Positions 17,324 through 26,530 of a DNA stretch of 64,000 nucleotides are shown here, in pieces. Each line of letters opens with the position of its first letter. Within the stretch, counting starts at the first letter, position 1. Source of the stretch: Thermogutta sp039793925 (GTDB lineage: Bacteria > Planctomycetota > Planctomycetia > Pirellulales > Thermoguttaceae); assembly GCF_039793925.1 (NCBI RefSeq), contig NZ_JBAMME010000295.1, forward strand, positions 1 to 64,000. Reading direction: 5' to 3'. The notes under the pieces are model-generated. The model did no database searches and was not told where the DNA came from. It saw nothing but the letters and a program-made list of their open reading frames with translations. A program made the position numbers and the translations under genes.

Positions 17324-18326
17324 AGAAAAACGCCTTGGACGTGGTTTGGAAGCTTTGCTCGGCCGGCTTGATAGTGTCGCGACTGGGGAGGAACATCCGG
17401 CCTCCGTGTCAGGTGAGATTTTGGGGCAGGAGTTTTCGCATCGGGATGGGGCCGCTCCCGAATTACGGGAAGGTCCATCACCACCAAAGAACGCCCCGGA
17501 GGTGATGCGGATTCCAATCGACGACATCGATCGAAATCCCTTTCAACCACGGCAGGAAATCGACACCGAAGAGCTAATGCAACTGGCAGAGAGCTTGTCG
17601 ACGCACGGCTTGCTGCAACCGATCGTCGTGCGCCGCCATGGCAATCGCTACCAACTTGTGGCCGGCGAGCGGCGCCTGAGGGCCGCGCGGATCGCCGGTT
17701 GGCACGAGGTACCCGCTCGCGTCGTTCAGGCTGACGACCGGCAGCTCGCAGAGTTGGCAATCGTCGAAAACCTCCAGCGGAAGGATCTCAATCCTCTGGA
17801 AAAAGCCCTCTGCTTCCAGCGGTATTTGGAAGAATACGGGTCGACGCAGGAGGAGCTTGCGGCACGGCTCAATCTCGATCGTTCGACGATCTCCAATTTC
17901 ATACGCCTTCTCGACCTGCCCGCGGAGGTGCAGCAGGCGCTACGAGAGGGACGCGTTACCCAGGGCCATGCCCGCGCCTTGCTCGGCTTGGAGTCTGAGG
18001 AGGAACAAATCGCTCTCTGCCGCCGAATTATCGAAGAAGGATGGAGTGTGCGGCGGGTCGAGGCGGAAGTGCAGCAGCGCCAACAGGGCGGGGACACTCC
18101 TCTCAAGATCGTCCGTCCCGAGTCAGGGCACAGTCCCGCTTCACCGGATGAGCACGTGGCCTTACTGGAACAGGAATTTCGCGCCGCGCTGGGACTTCGC
18201 GTGTCGTTGACACATAATGGTCGGGGACGGGGCAAACTTATTGTGCACTTCAAAAATCACGAAGAGTTTGAGCGTCTGCGTAAAAGGATCTGCGGCGGCG
18301 AGTTTCGTCAAGCCGTTGGCATGTGA
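17316..18326 (+). CDS. parB: Chromosome partition protein ParB (Spo0J)
   Basis: A 336-residue ParB. The GTG at 17316 is preceded by GGAGG within the parA end and gives the usual N-terminus SREKRLGRGLEALLG. The N-terminal CTP-binding domain has FQPRQ, LLQPIVVR and GERRLRAARIAGW; ENLQRKDLNP follows, then the helix-turn-helix QEELAARLNLDRSTISNFIRLL, the RVTQGHARALL segment and a C-terminal dimer domain ending near GKLIVHFKNHEEFERL. It binds parS and spreads as a CTP-dependent clamp. Its overlap with parA indicates coupled translation. Confidence 0.96.
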   Translation: MSREKRLGRGLEALLGRLDSVATGEEHPASVSGEILGQEFSHRDGAAPELREGPSPPKNAPEVMRIPIDDIDRNPFQPRQEIDTEELMQLAESLSTHGLLQPIVVRRHGNRYQLVAGERRLRAARIAGWHEVPARVVQADDRQLAELAIVENLQRKDLNPLEKALCFQRYLEEYGSTQEELAARLNLDRSTISNFIRLLDLPAEVQQALREGRVTQGHARALLGLESEEEQIALCRRIIEEGWSVRRVEAEVQQRQQGGDTPLKIVRPESGHSPASPDEHVALLEQEFRAALGLRVSLTHNGRGRGKLIVHFKNHEEFERLRKRICGGEFRQAVGM

Positions 18327-18695
18327 CCCCGTCGCACCGTGTGGAGGCCATGCCGCCGCGATAAACGAAATCCACTTCGCACAGGCTCGTTTCGGCATCA
18401 CCAAGTGAAGGAACTTCGCGCGGAAAGCCCAAGCATGTCTAGGAACCGAGCGGCAAACGACCCGCGGCGGTCGTGGCCCGTGGGCAGTTCGTGAGGACCG
18501 GGAAACCCCGACATCCTCGGTCCTCAGGCGCCTGTGAACATCGTTCCTCAGCCTGCCAGGGGCCGGGATGCAACGGTGCACGTCCCGCGATCCTCTCTTA
18601 ACATTCGCGATCGGCGGCGGTATGATAAAGCAAATGACGCTAAAGAAACCTGCAGACGGGATGCAGAGTCCTGTAGCCCGACGTAACACATATCG
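18327..18695. other. Intergenic region between parB and tRNA-Pro
   Basis: About 370 bases. The only signal seen is the promoter at 18598, which probably serves the tRNA gene. Confidence 0.4.
18598..18626 (+). promoter_or_regulatory. Sigma-70-type promoter, probably for tRNA-Pro
   Basis: TTAACA (18598-18603) and TATGAT (18621-18626) are separated by 17 bases. They lie about 70 bases before the tRNA. Confidence 0.6.
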
Positions 18696-18770
18696 CGGGG
18701 CGTAGCGCAGCCTGGCTAGCGCATCTGCTTTGGGAGCAGAGGGTCGCCGGTTCGAATCCGGCCGCCCCGA
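18696..18770 (+). tRNA. tRNA-Pro (anticodon UGG)
   Basis: A complete cloverleaf can be drawn. The acceptor stem is CGGGGCG / CGCCCCG with discriminator A, the D-arm is AGCGCAGCCTGGCTAGCGC, the anticodon stem-loop is TCTGC-TTTGGGA-GCAGA with anticodon TGG, and the T-arm is GCCGG-TTCGAAT-CCGGC. CCA is not encoded; the base after the discriminator is T. C1 in the acceptor stem is usual for bacterial tRNA-Pro. Confidence 0.97.
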
Positions 18771-18810
18771 TTGTTCGGGTAGTCCGCCGCTTGGCTAATC
18801 CAATAATGAC

Positions 18811-20133
18811 TCATAGCGGCCGGTAAAAGTGACCGTTCGCCTGCGGGTGAGTTTGCCTCTTGTGCTGGCGGGCCCGATTCATCACATGGTTGATTGCCCG
18901 GCAGACGTCGGCAATCGCCTCGCCCAATCGGTCATCTTGGGCGGTCACCACGGAGGTTCGTAACTTCTCGAGGAGCGTCCAATCCACCTCCCAGCTTTCT
19001 TGCCGTGCTGTATCCTCGAGTTCAGCGAGGATCTGGAGGAGATTCTCCAGCGTTTCGCGTCGGAAAGCACAACTCGTGATGTTGTAGGGAGAAGGGGGGT
19101 TCATCAATCGCAGCACTGGCCCGCTGGTCTCGGTACGACGCAGCAAAAGATAAAAACCCAAAGACAGAGCAACAACCGGCACGAGCAAAATTCCCCATCC
19201 AGAAGGATGCGTCAGTAATTTCAGTTGTACCAACCCAAAAAGGGCCATGGCAAAACCGACCATGCCCAGCGCGATACACATGTAACCGGCCAGTCGCATC
19301 CAGCGACCGTGGGCCAAGAAAATGGCGTCCCGCCTTGTATCGCCGGAGCTGCTACAATGGGCCATGGGCTTGACACGCACCACGGTGACGGTAATGTTGT
19401 CCGGACCGCCGCGGAGGTTGGCCAGGTTAACGAGCGTCTCCACAGCCTCCGCCGGAGAAAGCACCCGGACAATTTGGCCAATTTCCTCGTCCGACACCTG
19501 TCCGGAGAGTCCATCGGTGCAAAGGACAAAGGTATCGCCGGGCTCGATTGGAAACGGTCCTTCGAGATCCACCTCCACGTCCATCTGGGGGCCCAGCGAT
19601 CGGGTGATGATGTTCTTGGGCACATACTGGGGCCGAATGTCCTCTGGCAGCCGCCTCAGCTCCCACGCCAGGCTGTGGTCCTGCGAAAGTTGCTCAATGA
19701 CATCCCCCCGGCAGCGGTATACGCGGCTATCCCCCACCTGCGCAATCCATGCCCCCGAAGGGAGTACCGCCAGCGCGCTCACCGTAGTTCCCATTCCACG
19801 AAAATTCTCATTGGCCTGGGCACACTGAAAGATTTCCTCGTTGGCCTCCCTCACAGCCTGGCGCAGGGCTTCCGGCGGTGGGAGATCGCGGAGCTTGCGG
19901 TAGGCCAGCGGAATGACTTCCACTGCTTTTTTGCTGGCCGTTTCCCCAGCGGCATGAGCGCCCATACCGTCCGCCACCAGGAAAAGATGCCCGCGGTCTA
20001 AAAAAGCATCCTGGCTGCCGGCAAGATCTTCGGCGTGGGCGTCTTGATTGTTGTAGCGGCGCAAGCCAATGTCGCTTTTCGCCGCCACCTCAAGACAATC
20101 CTTCCAACTGAATGGAGCCAGACTATTGATCAT
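18811..20133 (-). CDS. Membrane-anchored PP2C-type serine/threonine phosphatase
   Basis: A 440-residue protein. Residues 1-255 form a PP2C domain: SDIGLRRYNNQDA, FLVADGMGAHAAGE (metal Asp and Gly), VGDSRVYR, VLCTDGLSGQVSDEEI and GGPDNITVTVV are the standard motifs. Two hydrophobic helices follow (about 283-306 and 316-336), then a cytoplasmic helical tail of about 100 residues. PP2C domains usually reverse Hanks-type kinase phosphorylation, but no such kinase lies nearby. The C-terminal membrane hairpin with a tail is a less common layout. Confidence 0.9.
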   Translation of the reverse strand: MINSLAPFSWKDCLEVAAKSDIGLRRYNNQDAHAEDLAGSQDAFLDRGHLFLVADGMGAHAAGETASKKAVEVIPLAYRKLRDLPPPEALRQAVREANEEIFQCAQANENFRGMGTTVSALAVLPSGAWIAQVGDSRVYRCRGDVIEQLSQDHSLAWELRRLPEDIRPQYVPKNIITRSLGPQMDVEVDLEGPFPIEPGDTFVLCTDGLSGQVSDEEIGQIVRVLSPAEAVETLVNLANLRGGPDNITVTVVRVKPMAHCSSSGDTRRDAIFLAHGRWMRLAGYMCIALGMVGFAMALFGLVQLKLLTHPSGWGILLVPVVALSLGFYLLLRRTETSGPVLRLMNPPSPYNITSCAFRRETLENLLQILAELEDTARQESWEVDWTLLEKLRTSVVTAQDDRLGEAIADVCRAINHVMNRARQHKRQTHPQANGHFYRPL

Positions 20134-20671
20134 TCACTTCGCGGCCCCCTGAGCTTGGGCCCGGGTCTAACACTGCAATACTTCCGACGGTCGGTTTCAA
20201 TAAACCTGTCCAAAAAGACAAATGAGATCTGAGCTCCCGCATTGTTTATCGTCAGGGCAGAGCAATCCGCTCCCCCAAATTGCAAAGTTTTCTAGATCCT
20301 GCAGATCCCCTGACCCTCCGCGTCATTGTAGTCGGTCAGACACAGTAATTCCAACCCAGTACACACCGTGGGAGAAGATCGGGCCGTCACAATGCAAAAT
20401 CGTGGAGACTTGATACTACTGACGGCCACACCCCCTTTTTTCATACAACTCACCACGGGGCCACTCCCCTTGGACAGCTTTGACCTGGAATGACGGTTGC
20501 AACGGCAATGACGGTAACGCCGCAGCGTGATGGTCGTGCGGATAATCGCAGAAGTACATTTATGTCCGGATTGAGAGGGAAAATTCTTTTCTATGGCCGA
20601 TGGCGCTTTTTAGCAAAAGGCACACTGGCCGTCCCCCAAGGCGTACGACCCTGCAAGGAGGCATGGGTGGC
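20134..20671. other. Intergenic region between PP2C and polysaccharide export genes
   Basis: About 540 bases between divergent genes. No gene, strong hairpin or clear promoter pair was recognised. Both promoters must lie here. Confidence 0.4.
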
Positions 20672-23020
20672 ATGTCCACATGGCTTGCGCGACGTCTCTG
20701 GCAAAAACGAGTTGTAGGCAGGTTGATTCTAGTCGGATCCATGCTCGCGTCAGCGCCAGCTCTCCAAGGCGCCGATCAAATAGCGAGGCTGCCTTCCGTC
20801 GGTTTTAACGAAATGGGAAACGTTTCGGCGGAGCCCGAGCCGTCCCGCATTGCGTCTGCCCGCGTGCAACCCCCGGCACCTCTCCCTCTAGAAGTACTGG
20901 GACTTCGTCGCTCCGCAAAACTCGAACTTGTCGCTCAACAGGCCGACTCTCTCACTGAGAAAGGCTATGACCTGGCCGGGCGTGGCGCCTATTTTGCTGC
21001 TCGGGCCCAGTTTCGTGCGGCCCTTGCCGTTGTCGCCCAGGGGCTGGACGCTGAGGAGGCCACCTCCCGCCACGTCACCGCGCTGTCCCGAGCGTGGAGG
21101 GCCCTGTCGGAAGCAGAGGACTTTCTTGGCTCACCCGACGGCCTGATCGACCACGCCGCTGTTTCCGAGATTATCGCACGGCACGAAACGCCAATCCTCA
21201 AGGATCAAACGTTTGCCCAGTTGACAGCCCTGGATGCGTTTCGCAGTTATCTGAACTACGCGCAGGATCTGTTTGCCCAGGCCGCAGGACATGAGGTTGC
21301 AGCATCGATGGCCTTGCGTGGCCTGGGAAAACTGTACATGGCTATGGCGGAAGCTCAGCACAGTGGCGTGCGCGAACCCCTGGCGCAAGGGGTTGTATTC
21401 TTCCAAGCAGAGATTCTAGTCTGTCCTGAAAATTACATGGCTGCCAATGACCTGGGTGTTCTTTTTGCACGTGGAAACCGTTGGACAGAAGCCTATCAAG
21501 CCCTGACGTATGCGGCGCGAATCCGCGCAGATGACATTGTGCTCCGGAATCTGGCTAAAGTACGACAGAAACTTGGGATAAGTGGCGCTTCTCCTGGAAA
21601 TTCTTTCGTATCCAACGGTGACACCGCTCGACTGGAAGGGCGAAACGCGTCTGACACACCCGCTGTCGTCTGGGTGAGTCCTGAAACGGTGAAAGGGGCT
21701 GACGGGCCTTCGCAATTTCCTGTCGGTTTGTCATCTTCCAAGGAGCAGCAAAATTCCAGCCGAGGTTTGTTTGGATGGGGAATTTTCAGTAACCCGGTGA
21801 AGAGTCGCGAATTCCCTGCAGCGCAGGTGAGCTGGTCTGACAACCTCGCGGTGAACTCGGCGTCGAGAACGGAGCCGTCCCAGCCGGAAGGGCCCTCGCT
21901 CTCTGACTCTGTGTTGCAACCAGCCCCAGACCAGACCACGCTTTCCAACGCAGTTTCAGGGGCGCCAGCCTGGACGCACAACCCGGCTTCGCCATGCCCT
22001 CGATGTGCGGTCGATGGCTCCACGTGCGATCCCCGGCACTGGGGAGGTTGGGAACGCGCACGGTTGATCGCCTGGGAACGCTATGCTCAGGGGGAATATG
22101 TCGGCCTTGCCCGCTCGGCGCATGTGCCGGAATACCGCCTGCGGGTGGATGACGAGCTGGAGATTGTGTACCGGCTCACGCGGGAGGCCACATCGAAACC
22201 CTACCGGCTCAATGTGGGGGATCAAATCCGCGTTGAGTCGGCCACGGATCCCACCCTGAATCGGGACGTGCTCATTCAGCCGGACGGCACGATCACACTT
22301 CTTCTGCTGGGTCAGGTGAAAGCGACCGGTTACACGGTGGCTCAGTTGCAGCAACGGCTGGAAGAGCTTTACCGTCGGTACTATCGCGTGCCGTCCATCA
22401 CAGTCACGCCAATTTTGGTCAACAGCAAATTGGAAGATTTGCGAGCCACAGTGGACCGCCGGAATGGAGAAGGCGGCCAGGCCCAAAAGGTGCGTATCAC
22501 TCCAGAGGGCACGATTTCGCTACCCGGCCTGGGGTCGGTTCGCGCCCAGGGATTGACCCTCCGCGAACTCCAGCTTGAATTGAACGAACTTTATCGCCAG
22601 GAGGTGGAGGGCTTCGAGGCCATTCCCATCCTTATGCAACGAGCGCCCCGGTACATCTATGTCCTAGGCGAAGTGGCCAATCCCGGGCGATTTGAGCTGA
22701 CCGGTCCCACCACGGTGATTCAGGCGATCAGCATGGCGGGAGGGTGGAAACCAGGGGCGAACCTGCGGCAAATCGTCGTTTTCCGGCGAGGCGAAGACTG
22801 GCGATTGATGGCAACGATGCTCAATCTGGAAGCGGCGCTGCATGGGAATAAGGCCACCCCGTGCGACGAGATTTGGCTGTCTGACTCCGACGTGGTCATC
22901 CTGCCGAAGAGTTTCATCCAGCGCGCGGACGATTTTATCGAACTTGTCTTCACACGCGGTATTTACGGAGTATTCCCGCTTTCCGCGACAATCAACTTTT
23001 CCAAGCTGAGCACGATTTGA
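20672..23020 (+). CDS. OPX/Wza-like polysaccharide export protein with helical N-terminal domain
   Basis: A 782-residue secreted protein. I chose the ATG at 20672: AAGGAGG lies 10 bases before it and it starts a clear signal peptide (ending APALQGADQ); the frame is open 24 codons upstream. Residues 60-330 are Ala-rich helices that look TPR-like. A Ser/Pro-rich linker follows, then the export part: EYRLRVDDELEIVYR, LNVGDQIRVES, LIQPDGTITLLLLGQVKATGYTV and ITPEGTISLPGLGSV are repeats of the polysaccharide-export/SLBB fold, followed by YIYVLGEVANPGRFEL (SLBB). It probably forms or gates the outer-membrane exit for the polysaccharide handled by the 7-12 kb operon. Standard Wza has about 380 residues, so this is roughly twice as long. 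Confidence 0.88.
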   Translation: MSTWLARRLWQKRVVGRLILVGSMLASAPALQGADQIARLPSVGFNEMGNVSAEPEPSRIASARVQPPAPLPLEVLGLRRSAKLELVAQQADSLTEKGYDLAGRGAYFAARAQFRAALAVVAQGLDAEEATSRHVTALSRAWRALSEAEDFLGSPDGLIDHAAVSEIIARHETPILKDQTFAQLTALDAFRSYLNYAQDLFAQAAGHEVAASMALRGLGKLYMAMAEAQHSGVREPLAQGVVFFQAEILVCPENYMAANDLGVLFARGNRWTEAYQALTYAARIRADDIVLRNLAKVRQKLGISGASPGNSFVSNGDTARLEGRNASDTPAVVWVSPETVKGADGPSQFPVGLSSSKEQQNSSRGLFGWGIFSNPVKSREFPAAQVSWSDNLAVNSASRTEPSQPEGPSLSDSVLQPAPDQTTLSNAVSGAPAWTHNPASPCPRCAVDGSTCDPRHWGGWERARLIAWERYAQGEYVGLARSAHVPEYRLRVDDELEIVYRLTREATSKPYRLNVGDQIRVESATDPTLNRDVLIQPDGTITLLLLGQVKATGYTVAQLQQRLEELYRRYYRVPSITVTPILVNSKLEDLRATVDRRNGEGGQAQKVRITPEGTISLPGLGSVRAQGLTLRELQLELNELYRQEVEGFEAIPILMQRAPRYIYVLGEVANPGRFELTGPTTVIQAISMAGGWKPGANLRQIVVFRRGEDWRLMATMLNLEAALHGNKATPCDEIWLSDSDVVILPKSFIQRADDFIELVFTRGIYGVFPLSATINFSKLSTI

Positions 23021-23338
23021 TCAATGCCAGGAGGTCCTCGCCGTAGGGGTGCCGTACGCTTGAGAATGCACTTGGGGCCAACTTGCGCGGCGGGCATTGG
23101 ACATCCTGTCCTCGCTCATTCTGCCGTGGTTGCAATCCCATTTTTTTGACAATTCACGAGCGTAACCTAAATTTTGGCAGACGGCACAACATGCAGGTCG
23201 CCGCCCACTCCATGGGAAGTGACCAACGTTGAGCATGTTTGGGTGAGAAGACCCGAACCCAAGAGATTGCTCGTCTTTGCAATGGCTTGTCGGGGTCTAG
23301 TCTTTTTGTGAAAAGCCTGATCGTGCAGAGGAGGAACC
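23021..23338. other. Intergenic region upstream of the CheY-like gene
   Basis: About 320 bases. It holds the promoter-like pair at 23146-23173; nothing else was recognised. Confidence 0.4.
23146..23173 (+). promoter_or_regulatory. Sigma-70-type promoter upstream of the CheY-like gene
   Basis: TTGACA (23146-23151) and TAAATT (23168-23173) with a 16-base spacer. They would give a leader of about 160 bases before the receiver gene. Confidence 0.5.
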
Positions 23339-23707
23339 ATGGGAGCGAAAGTATTAGTCGCGGACGATTCCAGCACCATGCGGAAAATCATTATTCGCTC
23401 GCTTCAGGCGGTTGGAGTTCAGGAAGCCGTGGAGGCGGCCGACGGAAATGAAGCCCTCGCCTTGTTCAAGCCGGGAGAGTACAGCCTGGTCCTGACCGAC
23501 TGGAATATGCCCGGCCGATCGGGGTTGGAGGTCATTCAGGCGATTCGGGCGCAAGATCCCCATGTGCCGATCATCATGGTTACGACGGAGGCGGAGAAGA
23601 GCCGGGTCCTCCAGGCGATCCAGGCTGGTGTTTCGGATTACCTGGTGAAGCCATTCACCGCCGACACACTCCGCGAGAAATTGGAAAAACACGGTTGTGC
23701 GTGCTGA
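23339..23707 (+). CDS. CheY-like single-domain response regulator
   Basis: A 122-residue stand-alone receiver domain. The acidic pair is in VLVADDSSTMRK, the phospho-acceptor Asp in LVLTDWNMPG (about residue 55), the conserved Thr in IIMVTTEAE and the Lys in YLVKPF. No output domain is present. The SSTMRK and DWNMPGRSGLE details resemble chemotaxis CheY. GAGGAGGAA lies just before the ATG. It stands alone between a promoter and a strong terminator. The chemoreceptor at 53.8 kb could feed into it, but no CheA is in the window. Confidence 0.92.
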   Translation: MGAKVLVADDSSTMRKIIIRSLQAVGVQEAVEAADGNEALALFKPGEYSLVLTDWNMPGRSGLEVIQAIRAQDPHVPIIMVTTEAEKSRVLQAIQAGVSDYLVKPFTADTLREKLEKHGCAC

Positions 23708-24131
23708 AAGCGTATTTTCCTGAAGGGGAAGCCTGCCGGCCAACATGGCCCTAAAAACCGAACAGCCCGGGATATGACTTGAGTATCCCGGGCTGTTTCC
23801 CCCCTGGGCACATCATGTGTGGTCCGAGTTTGGCCTGGTCCACCGGTTTCATTACCGCGACCCGCGCTCGCGGCCCGACCGGTCTGTTGCGTGACCCGGA
23901 CATCCTTTCTTATCGGCGGAGGGGTTTGTCCACTTAAAAAACTTTGCAAAATCGTTTCCTCCCCTAAAAGCGGTAAGGCTTTCGAGTGCGTCTTCGAAGC
24001 GGCGCGAACCACTTCCGCCGAGGCACTTGTTGACACTGTTCGTCCTGTCTAGGGAAAATCATCGCTTTGAGGGCTCCTGAAGCCTGCACTTTCTTCGTGA
24101 TGTTCAGTCTTCGCTACGAGGAGGAAACAGC
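23708..24131. other. Intergenic region between the CheY-like gene and the sugar isomerase
   Basis: About 420 bases. It holds the terminator at 23761; no gene or other element was recognised after it. Confidence 0.45.
23761..23802 (+). terminator. Rho-independent terminator after the CheY-like gene
   Basis: Perfect 14-bp stem AACAGCCCGGGATA / TATCCCGGGCTGTT with a 9-base loop, running into a short T and C tract. It can work in both directions. Confidence 0.85.
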
Positions 24132-25052
24132 ATGTTGCAACGGCGAGAGTTTTTGATGTCTGCTGCTGGTCTAGCAGTTTCGGCCGGTTGGGGAATGGCC
24201 AGCGGATCATTCGTCCTGGCAGCCCCGGGGGAGTTCTCCCTTCCTCAGCCTGGAGCGGAATTGAAGTTGTCCAGCCAGTTAGGGGTCATTCCCGGTAAAA
24301 GCCTCGAAGAAAAATTGGAAAAAATGAAGAAATGGGGCTTCGACGCCGTGGAACTGCCCGGTGACGTCGTGGGCAAAGTGGAGATGTACGCCAAAGCCGC
24401 GGCCAATGCCGGGCTGAAAATCAGCGCGGTGTGCTGGGGATCGGCGGGCGGGGCTTTGGTCTCTGAAGATCCGGCACGGCGGGAGGAAGGAATTTCCATG
24501 ATCAAGGAGGTCCTGGCTGCTGCCGGAGAATTGCAATCCACCGGCGTTATCTTTGTCCCTGCCTTTAACGGCCAAACCAAGCTCACCAATCAGGAGATTC
24601 GGAAGGTCCTCCTGGACATCTTGCCGGGAATCGGCGAGTACGCAGTCAGCGTGAAAAGCCGGGTGCTCCTGGAGCCGCTCAATCGGGGCGAGGCATTTTT
24701 CCTCCGTCAGGTTGCCGATGCCGCAGCGATCTGCCGCGACGTGAATAGCCCCGGCATCTGCCTGATGGGAGACTTCTACCACATGTACATCGAGGAGCCG
24801 AGCGATTTTGCCGCATTCGTTGCCGGAGGTCCCTGGCTCCACCACGTCCATCTCGCGTCTCGGAAGCGTGTCCTGCCTGGTCAGGATGAGCGTTCCTTCA
24901 TTGACGGCTTCCGCGGCCTCAAATGGGTGGGTTATAAGGATTACTGTAGTTTCGAGTGCGGCGTGCAAGGCGATCGAGAAGTGGAAATCCCCAAAGCCCT
25001 GGCGTTCCTACGCGACCAGTGGGAAAAGGCTACTTTGCCCGGACAGGCTTGA
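24132..25052 (+). CDS. Secreted sugar phosphate isomerase/epimerase-like protein
   Basis: A 306-residue TIM-barrel protein of the xylose-isomerase-like superfamily, close to hydroxypyruvate-isomerase-type proteins. It begins MLQRREFLMSAAGLAVSAG, a Tat-like signal (RREFL) typical of planctomycete exported sugar-metabolic proteins. Metal ligands are placed as in the family: Glu in VLLEPLN, Asp/His in CLMGDFYHM, His in HHVHLAS and Glu in CSFECG. GAGGAGG lies 8 bases before the ATG. A DUF1080 protein follows 60 bases later on the same strand, so the two probably form an operon for extracytoplasmic sugar processing. Confidence 0.87.
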   Translation: MLQRREFLMSAAGLAVSAGWGMASGSFVLAAPGEFSLPQPGAELKLSSQLGVIPGKSLEEKLEKMKKWGFDAVELPGDVVGKVEMYAKAAANAGLKISAVCWGSAGGALVSEDPARREEGISMIKEVLAAAGELQSTGVIFVPAFNGQTKLTNQEIRKVLLDILPGIGEYAVSVKSRVLLEPLNRGEAFFLRQVADAAAICRDVNSPGICLMGDFYHMYIEEPSDFAAFVAGGPWLHHVHLASRKRVLPGQDERSFIDGFRGLKWVGYKDYCSFECGVQGDREVEIPKALAFLRDQWEKATLPGQA

Positions 25053-25113
25053 TTCCTAACACGTGTGCGGACCACGTTACAGTACTTGTATCACTTGATG
25101 AGGAGGCGCTTCT

Positions 25114-26103
25114 ATGAAACGGCATCTATTTGGGTTAGCCATCGCGCTGCTGGTGGTCGGGTACCTGGCGGTGGCGGAAGAACGTCGGGCGAGGGACGAG
25201 ATTATCGATCCGGAAGTCGCCGCTCAGGATCCGGACTTCCACATTCAGGGAGAATACCTGGGCGAAGGTGCTTTGCCGACCGGCAGTGAGGGAAAGCTGG
25301 GAGCCCAGGTCATCGCACGGGGGGACGGCAAGTTTGAGATGTATGTGCTTGTTGGTGGGCTGCCCGGGGAAGGATGGGACCGCTCCAAGCCGCGTTTACG
25401 TGGAGAAGCCACGCGGCAGGACGGTGAAGTAAGTGTCCGCGGTGAGGGTTATGAGGGCACGCTTGCCGATGGCGTTCTCACCCTGAAGCATGGTCACGGG
25501 GAAGTTAAACTAAAGCGTGTGGAGCGCAAAAGTCCCACGTTGGGGGCAAAACCCCCGGAAGGTGCCGTGGTTCTCTTCGACGGCAAAAGCGCCGACGCCT
25601 TCGACAACGGCACAGTTCTTCCGGACGGCAGCCTGCTTTCCGGTGTTACGACCAAGCAAAAGTTTGGTGCGTATCATCTGCACTTGGAATTTCGGCTTTC
25701 CTGGATGCCCAAGGCCCTCGGCCAGGCACGCTCCAACAGCGGCGTGTACCTGCACGACTGCTACGAGGTCCAGGTTTTGGATTCCTTCGGGCTGACCGGT
25801 GAGGATAACGAGTGTGGTGGCATTTACCGAGTGAAAGCTCCGGATGTCAACATGTGCCTACCGCCGCTGGTCTGGCAGACGTATGACATCGACTTCACCC
25901 CACCCAAGTACGAGGATGGCAAAAAGGTGGCCAATGCCCGGATCACCGTGCGTCATAACGGCGTGGTGATTCACGACAATTTGGAATTGCCAGGAGCCAC
26001 GCCAGGTCGGCAGCCGGAAGGCCCGGCCCCCCGGCCCATCCACCTACAGGCCCACGGCAACCGCGTCGTTTACCGGAACATCTGGCTGGTTCCGAAGGAT
26101 TGA
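25114..26103 (+). CDS. Secreted DUF1080 / 3-keto-disaccharide hydrolase domain protein
   Basis: A 329-residue protein with a short signal peptide (about residues 1-22). An N-terminal beta-rich domain of about 130 residues is followed by the DUF1080 lectin-like fold: VVLFDGKSADAF, FGAYHLHLEFRL, NSGVYLHDCYEVQVLDSFG, and a final IHLQAHGNRVVYRNIWLVP. In characterised relatives this fold hydrolyses 3-keto-glycosides made by Gfo/Idh/MocA-type oxidation. GAGGAGG precedes the ATG. It follows the secreted sugar isomerase by 61 bases. A large hairpin lies just downstream. Confidence 0.88.
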   Translation: MKRHLFGLAIALLVVGYLAVAEERRARDEIIDPEVAAQDPDFHIQGEYLGEGALPTGSEGKLGAQVIARGDGKFEMYVLVGGLPGEGWDRSKPRLRGEATRQDGEVSVRGEGYEGTLADGVLTLKHGHGEVKLKRVERKSPTLGAKPPEGAVVLFDGKSADAFDNGTVLPDGSLLSGVTTKQKFGAYHLHLEFRLSWMPKALGQARSNSGVYLHDCYEVQVLDSFGLTGEDNECGGIYRVKAPDVNMCLPPLVWQTYDIDFTPPKYEDGKKVANARITVRHNGVVIHDNLELPGATPGRQPEGPAPRPIHLQAHGNRVVYRNIWLVPKD

Positions 26104-26139
26104 GAGGGACGCTGCATGTGCAAACGGCGTTCCGATCCT

Positions 26140-26188
26140 GGCAGGGAAAACGCGGAAAAAACCGGGGTTTTACGATCTGTTCCCTGCC
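26140..26188 (+). terminator. Nested hairpin after the DUF1080 gene
   Basis: Outer stem GGCAGGGAA (26140-26148) / TTCCCTGCC (26180-26188) enclosing an inner AAAACC / GGTTTT stem. There is no T-run after the outer stem, so the terminator call is moderate. Confidence 0.5.
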
Positions 26189-26492
26189 CGGCCTGTAAGC
26201 TAAAATAAAGTTGCTCGGAGAAAATGCCAGCCGATCATAGCACAGCCGGACCTCCGAGGCTTAGCATGGAGAAGAATTCAGTTTCGAGTTGGTTCGGCCG
26301 ATATAATGCATCGGTGGAGCGAGCACACAAGTCGATAATCAAACCTCCCGTCGCATATTCCGACGGAGGTGCCAACCCTTACGCGTGAACCAGGGTCGCT
26401 CTCCCGGCTTGTGCAAGTGCACGCCTGACCCTCGTTCGTCTCGCAGCGACGCATCCAGTCGCAATATCGCGGGGGGTTTGATTGAACAAAAT

Positions 26493-26530
26493 CGCCGGAA
26501 TCCTTGCCTGGGTTCCGGCGGTTTTTGTTT
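26493..26530 (+). terminator. Rho-independent terminator with no obvious upstream gene
   Basis: Stem CGCCGGAA (26493-26500) / TTCCGGCG (26513-26520) followed by GTTTTTGTTT. It is 390 bases after the nearest gene and follows another hairpin, so it may end a small RNA. Confidence 0.85.
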
